Positions 58,801 to 64,000 of a DNA stretch of 64,000 nucleotides are shown one piece after another. The stretch's first letter is position 1. Each line of letters opens with the position of its first letter. The stretch is from assembly GCF_016598475.1 (NCBI RefSeq), contig NZ_JAEMUX010000008.1, forward strand, positions 1-64,000, read 5' to 3'. The notes beneath the pieces are model-generated. The model saw only the letters and a program-made list of their open reading frames with translations. It ran no database searches and was not told where the DNA came from. Made by a program: the position numbers and the translations under genes. The DNA is from Streptomyces adelaidensis (lineage in GTDB: Bacteria > Actinomycetota > Actinomycetes > Streptomycetales > Streptomycetaceae).

Positions 58801-61034
58801 GTGAGCTCGGTGAGCCGGCTGCCGGCGGTGTCCAGCTGGAACTGGGCGGACTGGGTGCGCAGCCAGGTCTGGAAGCGGTCGGTCGCCAGCTTGCCGGTCG
58901 CCCCGCCGGTGACGATCTCCCGGAGAGTGAGGGGCGGGAGGGCGGGGTTCGTCGTGACCGGGGCCGTGACGAGGTCCGTCCTGACCGGTCCGAGGCCGAG
59001 GAGTTCGCGTGCGGTGCGGCTGGCGTCGGTGGTGTCGGGGATCAGCCGTACGAGATCGTCGAGCTTGAGGCCCAGGTCGTCCAGGCGGTCGGGGCCGGTC
59101 GTCGCGGTCAGCGTCGGCACCCGGGTGTCGGCGGGGCCGAGCACCTCGACCGTCACCCCGTCCTTCAGCTGGACCCGGACGTCCACCGGGTCGGTCTTCC
59201 CGACGCGCAGGACCACGCTCTGCGGGGTGACGTTCACCAGGTCGATCTCGCCGTCGAGGACCTGCCGCACCTGGACCTCGGTCAGGCCCCCGAGCTTGCC
59301 GTCGAAGCTGAGCGGTGCCAGGTCGGCCAGGTCGTCCAGGGGCTTGAGCAGTCCGGCCCCGGTGCGCTCCAGGCCCGTCAGGGCGTCCAGGTCCCGCAGC
59401 TGGTCGACCGTGCTCCGCGACGGCAGCAGAGGGATGAGCCCGAGGCGGTCGCCGAAGGGGACCGTGCCGACCGGCAGCCCCACCGTGTCGAGGGAGTCCA
59501 GCGTGCTCAGCCGGCCGCCCAGCTCGTCGAGGCGGCCGGGGAAGCGGATGGGGTCCGGGCCGGGCAGGGAGCTGAACCCCGGCGCACCGGGGGCCATGGT
59601 CCGTCGTACCGTGAGGTCGGCCAGTTCGTCGAGGGTGTCGTTGAACTCCGGGGTGCCGGGCACGGCGAGCTTGCCGGTGGTGGTGTCGCCCGCCGGGCGC
59701 AGGGCTGCGGTCGGGTCCAGGCCCCGCCCGGTCAGGTCCGCGAGGTCCCCGCCGAGTGCGCCCGTCCTGGTGAGCGGGGAGACGCTCCGTGAACTCCAGT
59801 GCAGGCCGCGCTCCACGAACCCCATGCGGAAGGCGCTCCGGTAACCGAGCTGGGCTATCTCCCCGTATCTGAGCGGCAGCAGCGCGGACATCGTGAGCCG
59901 GCCCAGGCTCATGATCGAGAAGACGCCCAGCCGCAGGGCCGTGTTGCCGCCGATGAACGCCGTGGACTGGGCGAAGTCGCGGCTCACCGCGGACCAGCCC
60001 CGCTGCCAGGTGCTCCGGGTGAACCCGCCCATGTACCGCAGCGTGGACGCCAGCGCGCCGGGGGCCTTGGAGAAGACCCGGGGCAGCGCGGACAATCCGG
60101 AGAGGGCCCGGCCGCCGAGCCCGCCGAGACCCCCGCCGAGCCTGGCCAGACCCTGGCCGGTCAGGGTGAGCAGGGCGCGGGGCGAGAACAGCGCCCGGCC
60201 GCCGCGGAACAGCAGGCGCCCGCTCGCGGAGAGGGCGCCGCTCAGGGCCTTCGCGCCCGAGGACATCATCCGGGTCAGTCCGCCGAGGGTGGTGAGGCCC
60301 TTCGTCGACGGGAACAGGATGCCGAGGAAGGCGAGGCCCAGGCTGAGGGCGTTGCCGTTGCCCATCGCGTAGTCGACCAGTGCCTTGGCGAAGAGGACCG
60401 CGCCCAGTCCGAAGGCGATCAGCCCCAGCGGGCCCGTCACGACGGCCGCCAGGAGGGTGAGGACCAGCGTCACGATCTCCAGGACCTTGAAGAACGTGGA
60501 GACGAACTTCTTCCAGAAGCTCTGCTTCGGCTTCTTGACGGGCCTCGACACCAGGCGGGACGCCTCGCGGAGGGTCTCCTCCAGGATCTTCGCCTCGGCC
60601 TGGATGGTGTCGACCTCGGCGTCCACCTCGCCCCGCGCGCGGGTCAGTTCCGGATCGTCCTCGGCCAGCGGCTGTCCGCCGACCCGCTCCAGCGCGGCGA
60701 CGGTGTCGGCGGCGTTCTCCGCCCGGTCCCGCGCGTCCCCGAGGGCTCGCGCGTACCGGGCCGTGGCGGTGGCGGCCATGTCGAAGGAGCGGTTGACGTT
60801 CGCCATGAACGTCTTCAGTTCCTCCTTGACGTACTTGCGCAGGGCGTCGGCGGTCCGCCCCTCGAAGCCCCCGTCCTCGGCCTTCGCCAGCAGGGTGTCG
60901 AGGCCGCCGCTGACCCGCCCGGCCAGATCACTCAGCTCCCGCAGCTCCTTGGTGACACCGTCCATCACCCCGGGGGCACCCGTCACCGGGTTGCCGGAGA
61001 ACCCGACTCTGCTCCACTCGTCGGAGGTGGCCAA
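49875..61034 (-). CDS. Giant T7SS-linked modular protein (3,719 residues)
   Basis: No named family covers this protein. Its N-terminal helical domain (about 1-110: VGFSGNPVTGAPGVMDGV, then long helices) resembles the T7SS signal domain of secreted polymorphic toxins, with GGFEGRTADAL at the turn where W.G is usual. A hydrophobic segment (about 174-226) follows, then many beta repeats. Two tandem modules (about 912-1099 and 1160-1349) resemble ADP-ribosyltransferase folds. Later regions carry TDTVTGSRFHFD repeats and, toward the end, Rhs/YD-like WRDL...GR repeats, a hydrophobic stretch near 3452-3480 and a Thr/Ala-rich tail. TTG at 61034 has GGAGGA just upstream. The overlapping AAA+ gene and the divergent coiled-coil and WXG100-like genes suggest a secreted effector or surface protein. 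Confidence 0.8.
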   Translation of the reverse strand: MATSDEWSRVGFSGNPVTGAPGVMDGVTKELRELSDLAGRVSGGLDTLLAKAEDGGFEGRTADALRKYVKEELKTFMANVNRSFDMAATATARYARALGDARDRAENAADTVAALERVGGQPLAEDDPELTRARGEVDAEVDTIQAEAKILEETLREASRLVSRPVKKPKQSFWKKFVSTFFKVLEIVTLVLTLLAAVVTGPLGLIAFGLGAVLFAKALVDYAMGNGNALSLGLAFLGILFPSTKGLTTLGGLTRMMSSGAKALSGALSASGRLLFRGGRALFSPRALLTLTGQGLARLGGGLGGLGGRALSGLSALPRVFSKAPGALASTLRYMGGFTRSTWQRGWSAVSRDFAQSTAFIGGNTALRLGVFSIMSLGRLTMSALLPLRYGEIAQLGYRSAFRMGFVERGLHWSSRSVSPLTRTGALGGDLADLTGRGLDPTAALRPAGDTTTGKLAVPGTPEFNDTLDELADLTVRRTMAPGAPGFSSLPGPDPIRFPGRLDELGGRLSTLDSLDTVGLPVGTVPFGDRLGLIPLLPSRSTVDQLRDLDALTGLERTGAGLLKPLDDLADLAPLSFDGKLGGLTEVQVRQVLDGEIDLVNVTPQSVVLRVGKTDPVDVRVQLKDGVTVEVLGPADTRVPTLTATTGPDRLDDLGLKLDDLVRLIPDTTDASRTARELLGLGPVRTDLVTAPVTTNPALPPLTLREIVTGGATGKLATDRFQTWLRTQSAQFQLDTAGSRLTELTGRTDIPPLSRAQAELDLNGARLDFNRARIQFDRLGMNLNTVQRDITVMMTRLDGPAANLPTGELRLLDDLGRPTGQWITMEPGQSVNWVLRTDSGIVPDVEVRMGDGVFTVTGTDGLVTRISPDGRTVLADIPVRLESPAGPSAVPQGVDPVRVPVTPEVATPSAPQIHWLVRQDMDFSAVAGKSGMKTRLTADGLVPVKIDGTITPLQAVSTANAKVFKEKGQFTAFSPPGSIGKPFGDSEIGLDLVSLSNDIDAGAQSVRDVRILSSTQVQQEILKEIRLTVGDSTLEIPSRFTFTTKNDEIKKFLAENGVPKRSAASVTSDIKTLLQVRRDNTWLVQGAIPKQYLTGPYPTTDSLKFVPHAPATITPTTAPVDMLESSGRASGSGLPPLETPRLELKTDDFFMSNVDLERLRGVKLVRQDDFHALEVDTKGLRKSHFDPEIGMVPANPDGRTTAFQHVAGAENAIRKSNSPFTSFAVFGGEKVYGNTEFTLDVFKLGTDIRAGKLQNAGILPAWDLQQLISDQIERNLGKRLDFSGLTGNSSRKDVLAFLRNNDAVGQGGKDATAKIARDVRVLLNTTRDQEWLIKGIIPKSYLEGPYPRATGSGVAGGTVPVGDALHGLDEAAGKLRLSDTFKTDFEVKDVSVEWRTPAGTNSGRLPEPQVGAPDGAVTRVGTDGPPTDLGPLSDEFRLDRFDAPTPRSETVLLDPQQVTGAPGIRLEWQRTPLDHGGAMLTDELGDVRLVFTADEVLQFRDLRFPGADGFLRFEAEPGPGSLPRVVGTDGLPLSDGTVIEPVRGALGMVTGVRVQSPDGAWIGRFDLDGTRLSEQVTLSGLTDSPLTGARLTTTFTQLPGGGVVPSSRLTVPRAGEGAFTVVRLEGDLAQRLPGGFAVTDTATGTRFVFDQGGRFVDLPTDGATPIRLDASGTVVPETTVGPLTTLDGLGELNGLGGLERLTITDLPSPNLTPERAGFDARFDGMPLSGADELTNLRLRITELPAAGTTPASFRIDVVDFGAPSGPVRLPEVTVTVREGGGLSIAGPEGGVRWQFDALGHLQHRELPLNGTDLSLRFTDDALNPMPQVVGPDGVPVPGSAVTPLKDASGVLGELTVRVPVPGTDGLTAVWRFEPGGLLRQQEMPLTLPGLDGPAGLGIKVTLTPGAGSTTTRVFELTGPSHLTGSFRLTPADGSLAGRLPGGFTVTDTVTGSRFHFDATGTLAVRDLPDPDGSGFLRFTEDAAPGTPPVRLDDLGDTGLAPDDVTRIFSRTLDEAAGVRSPLDELNRLTGPDSPRTDALPEFGDLDMEQRTVVEDLWSRLGPDGQPLSTDELNRVLGPDSPRTDSLSELSDLSDLDLEALQARLDDLRHPGRELRHAPDGPLSRVDDPAALTRPGPGGGPLSPDELNVPLSGVDDLADFDLRVTRLPETDTTPPGSYRLELADRTPGGTGPVRASDFTVEMLDDSGRFAVVDPTGTTRFTFGPEGDFLGRETALAFDGLPEGLRLQVTIAPGADGTVRVMGDVLGPSGATASVRLTPMSGSLAGRLPGGFTLTDTVTGSRFHFDHTGRLALRDLADPDGSGFLRFTEDAAPGTPPVRLDELGDFGGDLSERFPLGSVPEEGVPDDVLGDALNGIDLARIFDRTLDEASGLGPRTLPEGAPGDLSGIQRAMDFLDPDPAALPSLDLPGVQRFAGDAAESLNRFGLRPELLNDQLRTLTGQAREALRQEAVTTLGRYFDLPLATRLDDLRSVAQGGTGRVIGDFTITPAPHGGPGGSRYTVHHDPSDVTLGFGPNRELRYQEVFLRGGPGDLDGLKVGLTGRSAEGGPWTPDALDFVGTRTADGFTPAPGTDPRGGFTLTDAAGTTSWHYGAEGVVALRDLRLPADRGVLRFDADTPGGAPRVLDSAGREFPGLRAEVLDDGRIALVPTGKGAHPLERTVFDPAGTLLEETIAIRGKGSTLTGDFWKIDHVSGTAVRTDPSGTSLTGRFDIAKVERSGTGQFRLTGADPGKVTLFERETLRNGNVLHLSRDRFGQARWTEFNSAGDTFRSGRRIGDADMRTLHDVPSGSWRRLLDNAGDVRTYTKGSDGGLVRAEKGPGGEWSWQRFGKDGAESLSGTRHWNLDHVGFRDTFLDPATGTATVAQRRGSVWPFSGLHGSRMYQEFSVVPGHAPAGGRIDAGAYTGHGLANAQIESLETLTDGGSLLVKRYAEMRPPAFLWKSAAGRSPFDGFFRDLFAGDSLHRVSHWTQTAADGTAVTGVRLNPTGPNWIDIDQYGRIVRETRKLDNGDVIEVGRSLDDPTRWAPVPEYRDGGSYELSWRDTTSGTTGTRHVDGNGRWRDLFTDENGVERVRLRSEGRDTREYLFEAPSTRDLSLDDRAGTWVDRNSLLHVTGRRDLIDGRIVESSGSPYRTSWTWRAFSTDDPATAVADGLRKQNRGSFYSKTWDDSFVDLDRLGNVVRERNATDIGGSWIDAVKQSDGTWKWTRTAADGTVHSEGTRVYDGIAGGGRWRDLVENQVVRLRDAGGRVREFDYRIVAPERPTTLPTTPSLRDLISHSARQFEPPTTVRVNSQVWKEYDLGKVFRERVAVDGTPGRFREVDKQWGQWREFQDGHLVEQRTFTGRVWKTDAFGRLSTSGPAYVPEYLAGALPRIGDEVGLPGDTGWRVIGRETDFRGAEIEALGLLREVQDPWHGVLTGVKDGISAEMPVWQRELRGALLTFGTGFITEFTATLAITAATMGNGSVTPLDVYRALLNGAVGGTFNTGLNVLHNRTPLGYFKNSMGARDWGGHPKQSMNSNTDDWATDWAAQEKPTRWRNATYANTVGITTSALSGFVSNAISASVFGVNGNEVKGADALLAGLWGAGASAFIGVTTGLARNAFHLTTGARVFHKGGLPELGVTWSESVLARYINWLIAEQDRKNGNDLPAPGRLFPAQPTTTTTTATSSTTATQQPAAATAGSAGSAGSTATPVSPIEGSELL
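54018..55237 (-). repeat. Two near-identical 179-nt in-frame repeats inside the giant gene
   Basis: The segments 54018-54196 and 55059-55237 align without gaps at an offset of exactly 1,041 nt (347 codons). They encode the SLAGRLPGGFT.TDTVTGSR to APGTPPVRLDDLGD block. A diverged third copy is near 56090-56160. This is recent duplication or gene conversion within the repeat region. Confidence 0.8.
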
Positions 61035-61337
61035 GGAAATCCTCCACGGTGTCCAGGACCTGGGGGCCGCGCCGATGTGCCGAGACGGCTCGCTCCCCGG
61101 CTCACGCGCGAGGGGCGCCGCAGTACGGAAGGCAGACGCACGGGTGCGGCCCGAGGGTTCACAGAAGTGGCGTACGCCACAGCGCTCGACCCTGCTCCCC
61201 CCTGCTCCCACCTCGGGCCCGCCACGTTCTTCGCCGTTCGGAGGGCTCTGTGCGGAATCTCTTTGAACCATCCGGACCCGACTCTCCGTCTACACAGCGA
61301 CCTCGCCCGAGAGCTTCCCGATGAAAGGACGGCAGCC
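61035..61337. promoter_or_regulatory. Divergent control region of the T7SS-like locus
   Basis: These 303 nt lie between the divergent giant gene and coiled-coil gene and hold no supported gene. They must contain both promoters. GGAGGA (giant gene side) and AAAGGA (coiled-coil gene side) are the ribosome sites. No clear -35/-10 pair is visible. Confidence 0.5.
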
Positions 61338-63590
61338 GTGGTCCGTGTTTCCTATGACTACGACCTCATGACCGTCCTCGCGCGCCACCTCTGGCACCTC
61401 CGCGACGAACTGGACGTCGCCTCGCAGACCGACAAGACGTTCGCGGCGGCGGACATCGGCCCCCGCCGTGAGACGGCCGAGGCGCTGGAGGACTTCTACG
61501 GCGCCTGGAAGAAGTCGTTCCACGAGGGCTGGCAGGTCATGACGGACCTCGGGAATCTCCTGGACAAGGCGGGCAAGGCCTTCTACGACCAGGACGCCTC
61601 CCACGCCGCCGGAGCGGCTCAGCAGGTCACCGGCCAGGTCCGGAACGAGGCCACCAGGCACAACGAGATGCGCCGGCAGGAGCTGAACAACCGCCAGCGC
61701 GCGGACCGGGCCCGCGAACTGGAGGCCCAGTACAAGATCCAGCAGGCGCGGCTGAAGAAGGAACAGGACGCGCTGGTCGAGAAGCAGCGGAAGATCGACG
61801 CCGAGAGCGCGGCGCAGCAGAAGCGGCAGGAAGATCTCATCAAGGAGCAGGAGGCGCTGGCCGAGAGGCAGGCACCCCTGCTGAAGGAACAGGACGAACT
61901 CCAGCGCAAGCAGCAGCTGCTCTGGCAGGAGGAGAAGGAACTCCTCAGGCAGCGAGACGAGAAGCTCCAGGTCAAGCGGGACGAACTCCAGAAGGAGTAC
62001 GACGCCCTCCGCAAGGACCAGGAGCCCCTCCTGAAACGGCAGGAGGAACTCCAGCGCGAGCAGCAGGAGCTCTGGCAGGAGGAGAAGGCCCTCCGGGAGG
62101 AGCAGAACGCGGTCCTGGAGCGGAAGACCGCCGCCCTGGAGGCGGAGCAGAAGGTCTACGACGGCAAACAGGACGCCCTCCAGGAGAAGCAGGAAGCCCT
62201 CTCGCGGGAACGCGAAACGCTGTTGAGCAAGGGGAATGCCACCCAGGCGGAACTCGACGACTGGCAGCGCAGACAGGACGCCCTGGACGAGGAACGGGAC
62301 GCCCTGTGGGAGGCGGAGGGCAAGGGCCTCGCGACGCGGTGGGACGCGCTGGAGCAGGAACAGCGCGACCAGCAGAAGGCGTTCGACCCGCTCAACGAGC
62401 GGCAGAAGGCGCTGGACGCGGAGCGCGAGGCGCTGAGCCGCGACCAGAAGCCCCTCTCCGAGCGACAGGAGGAACTCCAGGGCAGGCAGAAGGACCTGTG
62501 GGCCCTGGAGAAGTCCACGCAGGAAGAGGTCACGGACGCCTCGAAGACGGCCCAGGACGGCCTCGACGCGGAACGGGCCGACCTCCAGACGCGGCTGGAT
62601 CCCCTGGACCAGGAGTCGAAGGACCTCCAGGACCGCCAGAAGGAACTGTGGGACGACCAGTCGAAGACCGAGGACGCGCAGACGAAGCTGGGCGAGGAAG
62701 AGCAGCCCCTGCTGCAATGGCAGCAGGACATGCAGGAGACCTTCGAAAAGAAGTCCGACGAACTGCGCGACTGGGATCCGGAGAAGGACGCCGACGTCGG
62801 CCGGCTCAGGGGAATGCGGGGTCAGCTGGACGATCTGCCCGAGGAGGCCTTCGTCCCCACGGGCTACACCATCGAGGACGCCAACAGCACCACCACGGTG
62901 TCGTACCAGCTCGACGAGAACGGTGAGATCAAGGTCGACAAGAACGGCGACCCCGTCGAGACGACGACCACCGTCACCAACAAGAACACCGGGCTGTCCT
63001 ACTCGGAGACCTACCACGCGCTGACGCGCGACGGGGACTCCGTGACGACGATCCGCAGCTCCGACGGCTCCGTCACCAAGATCTACACGGACTCCGCCCC
63101 CGAGGGACAACCCGACGGGTGGTCGATGCGTTACGTCACCGACGAGACGGGCCGGGACACCCTCCAGATCTGGACCAAGCGGCCGGACGGCGAGTGGGAG
63201 TTGACCATGGACAAGGAGTCCTACCTCAACTCCGAGGCCGGCAAGGAGGACGCCCAGCAGCGGCTGGCCAGGCCCCCCGCGTACCTCACCGTGGAGAACC
63301 CGGTCGTCGACGCGGACGGCCGTCCGTCGGGTCCCTCCGACGGGGGGCGGACGACCACGGTGCAGGAGGGCGTCACCCGGACCGACTACACCGCCCCCGA
63401 CGGCTCCGTCACCAAGGTCGTCACGGACGAGATCGGGGGCGTCCGCTATGTGGCCGGCCAGAACAACGAGATCCAGGAGATCTGGCAACGCGCCGAGGAC
63501 GGGTCCTGGTACCTGAGGGAGTCCGTCACGCAGCACGAACGCATCAGTGCCGAACCGCCCCTCGGAACCCTCGGGGAGAACGCGCGCTGA
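61338..63590 (+). CDS. Long coiled-coil protein, T7SS-like locus
   Basis: This 750-residue protein matches no family I recognise. Residues 1-105 form helices with a WXG100-like layout (ARHLWHLRDELDVASQ, then LEDFYGAWKKSFHEGWQVM). Residues 108-485 are an almost unbroken Gln/Glu/Lys coiled coil built of degenerate repeats with a shared PLL.rQeELQreQqeLW..EK pattern. The C-terminal 240 residues are beta-rich with DGSVTKIYTD and DGSVTKVVTD repeats. It has no signal peptide or membrane segment. GTG at 61338 has AAAGGA upstream. It faces away from the giant gene and is followed by a WXG100-like gene. It may be a chaperone, spacer or partner effector; this is inference. Confidence 0.75.
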   Translation: MVRVSYDYDLMTVLARHLWHLRDELDVASQTDKTFAAADIGPRRETAEALEDFYGAWKKSFHEGWQVMTDLGNLLDKAGKAFYDQDASHAAGAAQQVTGQVRNEATRHNEMRRQELNNRQRADRARELEAQYKIQQARLKKEQDALVEKQRKIDAESAAQQKRQEDLIKEQEALAERQAPLLKEQDELQRKQQLLWQEEKELLRQRDEKLQVKRDELQKEYDALRKDQEPLLKRQEELQREQQELWQEEKALREEQNAVLERKTAALEAEQKVYDGKQDALQEKQEALSRERETLLSKGNATQAELDDWQRRQDALDEERDALWEAEGKGLATRWDALEQEQRDQQKAFDPLNERQKALDAEREALSRDQKPLSERQEELQGRQKDLWALEKSTQEEVTDASKTAQDGLDAERADLQTRLDPLDQESKDLQDRQKELWDDQSKTEDAQTKLGEEEQPLLQWQQDMQETFEKKSDELRDWDPEKDADVGRLRGMRGQLDDLPEEAFVPTGYTIEDANSTTTVSYQLDENGEIKVDKNGDPVETTTTVTNKNTGLSYSETYHALTRDGDSVTTIRSSDGSVTKIYTDSAPEGQPDGWSMRYVTDETGRDTLQIWTKRPDGEWELTMDKESYLNSEAGKEDAQQRLARPPAYLTVENPVVDADGRPSGPSDGGRTTTVQEGVTRTDYTAPDGSVTKVVTDEIGGVRYVAGQNNEIQEIWQRAEDGSWYLRESVTQHERISAEPPLGTLGENAR

Positions 63591-63659
63591 CCCCCGGGGG
63601 CGCCTCGCCCCCACCCCGAAGCTCCCGGCGCGCGTCTCTCCGGCGCCGCCGGGTCCCTC

Positions 63660-63681
63660 GCGCACCGGACGACCGGTGCGC
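63660..63681 (+). terminator. Hairpin between the coiled-coil and WXG100-like genes
   Basis: GCGCACCGG pairs perfectly with CCGGTGCGC around an ACGA loop. No T-run follows. It could terminate or attenuate transcription ahead of the small gene. Confidence 0.6.
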
Positions 63682-63769
63682 GGCAGGCAGTACCAGCAGT
63701 ACCACCAACCCCTCCGGTGGGTCCGGTCGGACATGACGGGACGCACGGTTACAGAGAACGAGGTGCACC

Positions 63770-64000
63770 ATGCCCAAGAACGTCATCGACGACGAAGAAG
63801 TCGAGAGCACTGCCAAGAAGCTGGACTCGGCCGTCAGCGACACGCTGGTCCCCCAGCTGACCTCGCTGCAGGGCGAGGTCGAGAACCTCCTCCAGGGTGG
63901 CCTGCTGCTGACGGCGACCAGCCCGAAGATGCAGACGTCCTACGCGAACTTCAACAAGTCGCTGACGGAGGCTGTGAACAACATCACCCAGTTCTCCAAG
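63770..64000 (+). CDS. WXG100-like small protein, cut by the window end
   Basis: The first 77 residues are visible; the stop lies outside the window. It starts MPKNVIDDEEVESTAKKLDS and continues with two predicted helices separated by LLQGGLLLTATSPKMQTSYA, the helix-turn-helix layout and spacing of WXG100/ESAT-6 proteins (usually about 100 residues). The W.G turn is replaced by GG.L. WXG100 proteins are small T7SS substrates or chaperones that act as dimers. GAGG precedes the ATG. Its position 179 nt after the coiled-coil gene ties the locus to T7SS. Confidence 0.65.
   Translation, partial: MPKNVIDDEEVESTAKKLDSAVSDTLVPQLTSLQGEVENLLQGGLLLTATSPKMQTSYANFNKSLTEAVNNITQFSK

Noticed and set aside
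61035..61271. In-frame extension of the giant gene to 61271
   Set aside because: The added 79 residues are Arg/Pro/Gly-rich and unlike the T7SS-type start. TTG at 61034 follows GGAGGA at ideal spacing.
59799..61337. In-frame extension of the coiled-coil gene to 59799
   Set aside because: The extra 513 codons are antisense to the giant gene. GTG at 61338 has a ribosome site and is the first codon of the helical domain.

Overview
The window is chromosomal DNA from a high-GC actinomycete, almost certainly a Streptomyces species. The evidence is GC-rich third positions, many GTG and TTG starts, and a conserved Streptomyces gene order: osaC-osaA-osaB, ftsK, a RodZ-like gene, rimO-pgsA-cinA-clgR, dpsB, nei-lhr, recA-recX and gluABCD. 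Functions come from motifs and family knowledge read by eye; no database search was run.

Layout. 1-1,050: terminator of a gene upstream of the window, a reduced DegT/StrS-type aminotransferase-like gene, and tRNA-Thr(GGT). 1,089-10,724: osmotic-stress signalling locus, with the SigB-antagonist-type regulator osaC divergent from the giant poly-HAMP hybrid kinase osaA and its response regulator osaB. 10,929-18,987: housekeeping block for DNA translocation (ftsK), morphogenesis (RodZ-like), ribosome modification (rimO), phospholipid synthesis (pgsA), cinA, protease control (clgR) and DNA protection (dpsB). 19,216-29,507: a small membrane protein, an SDR, the DNA-repair pair nei and lhr, an AraC regulator with the azlCD amino-acid exporter, an alpha/alpha-toroid-like protein and a DUF3046 protein. 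29,602-34,399: AI-2E family permease, recA interrupted by a 364-residue intein carrying a LAGLIDADG endonuclease, and recX. 34,548-46,098: cysteine-dioxygenase-like protein, FAD monooxygenase, gluABCD glutamate-type ABC importer, a two-component system next to a TAXI-type binding protein, a Tat-exported amidase and a MazG-like protein.

46,137 to the window end is accessory in character. It holds a membrane-anchored Ser/Thr-rich protein, a beta-helix/AAA+ fusion ATPase resembling EccA only in its ATPase half, a 3,719-residue protein with a type VII secretion (T7SS)-like N-terminal helical domain, and, divergently, a 750-residue coiled-coil protein followed by a small WXG100-like protein cut off by the window end. 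The giant protein contains two tandem modules that resemble ADP-ribosyltransferase folds and lie in DNA that looks less GC-rich than its surroundings. I read this as a T7SS-linked effector or surface-polymer locus whose core secretion genes (eccB/C/D/E, mycP) are not in the window. This locus and the RecA intein are the most unusual contents here.
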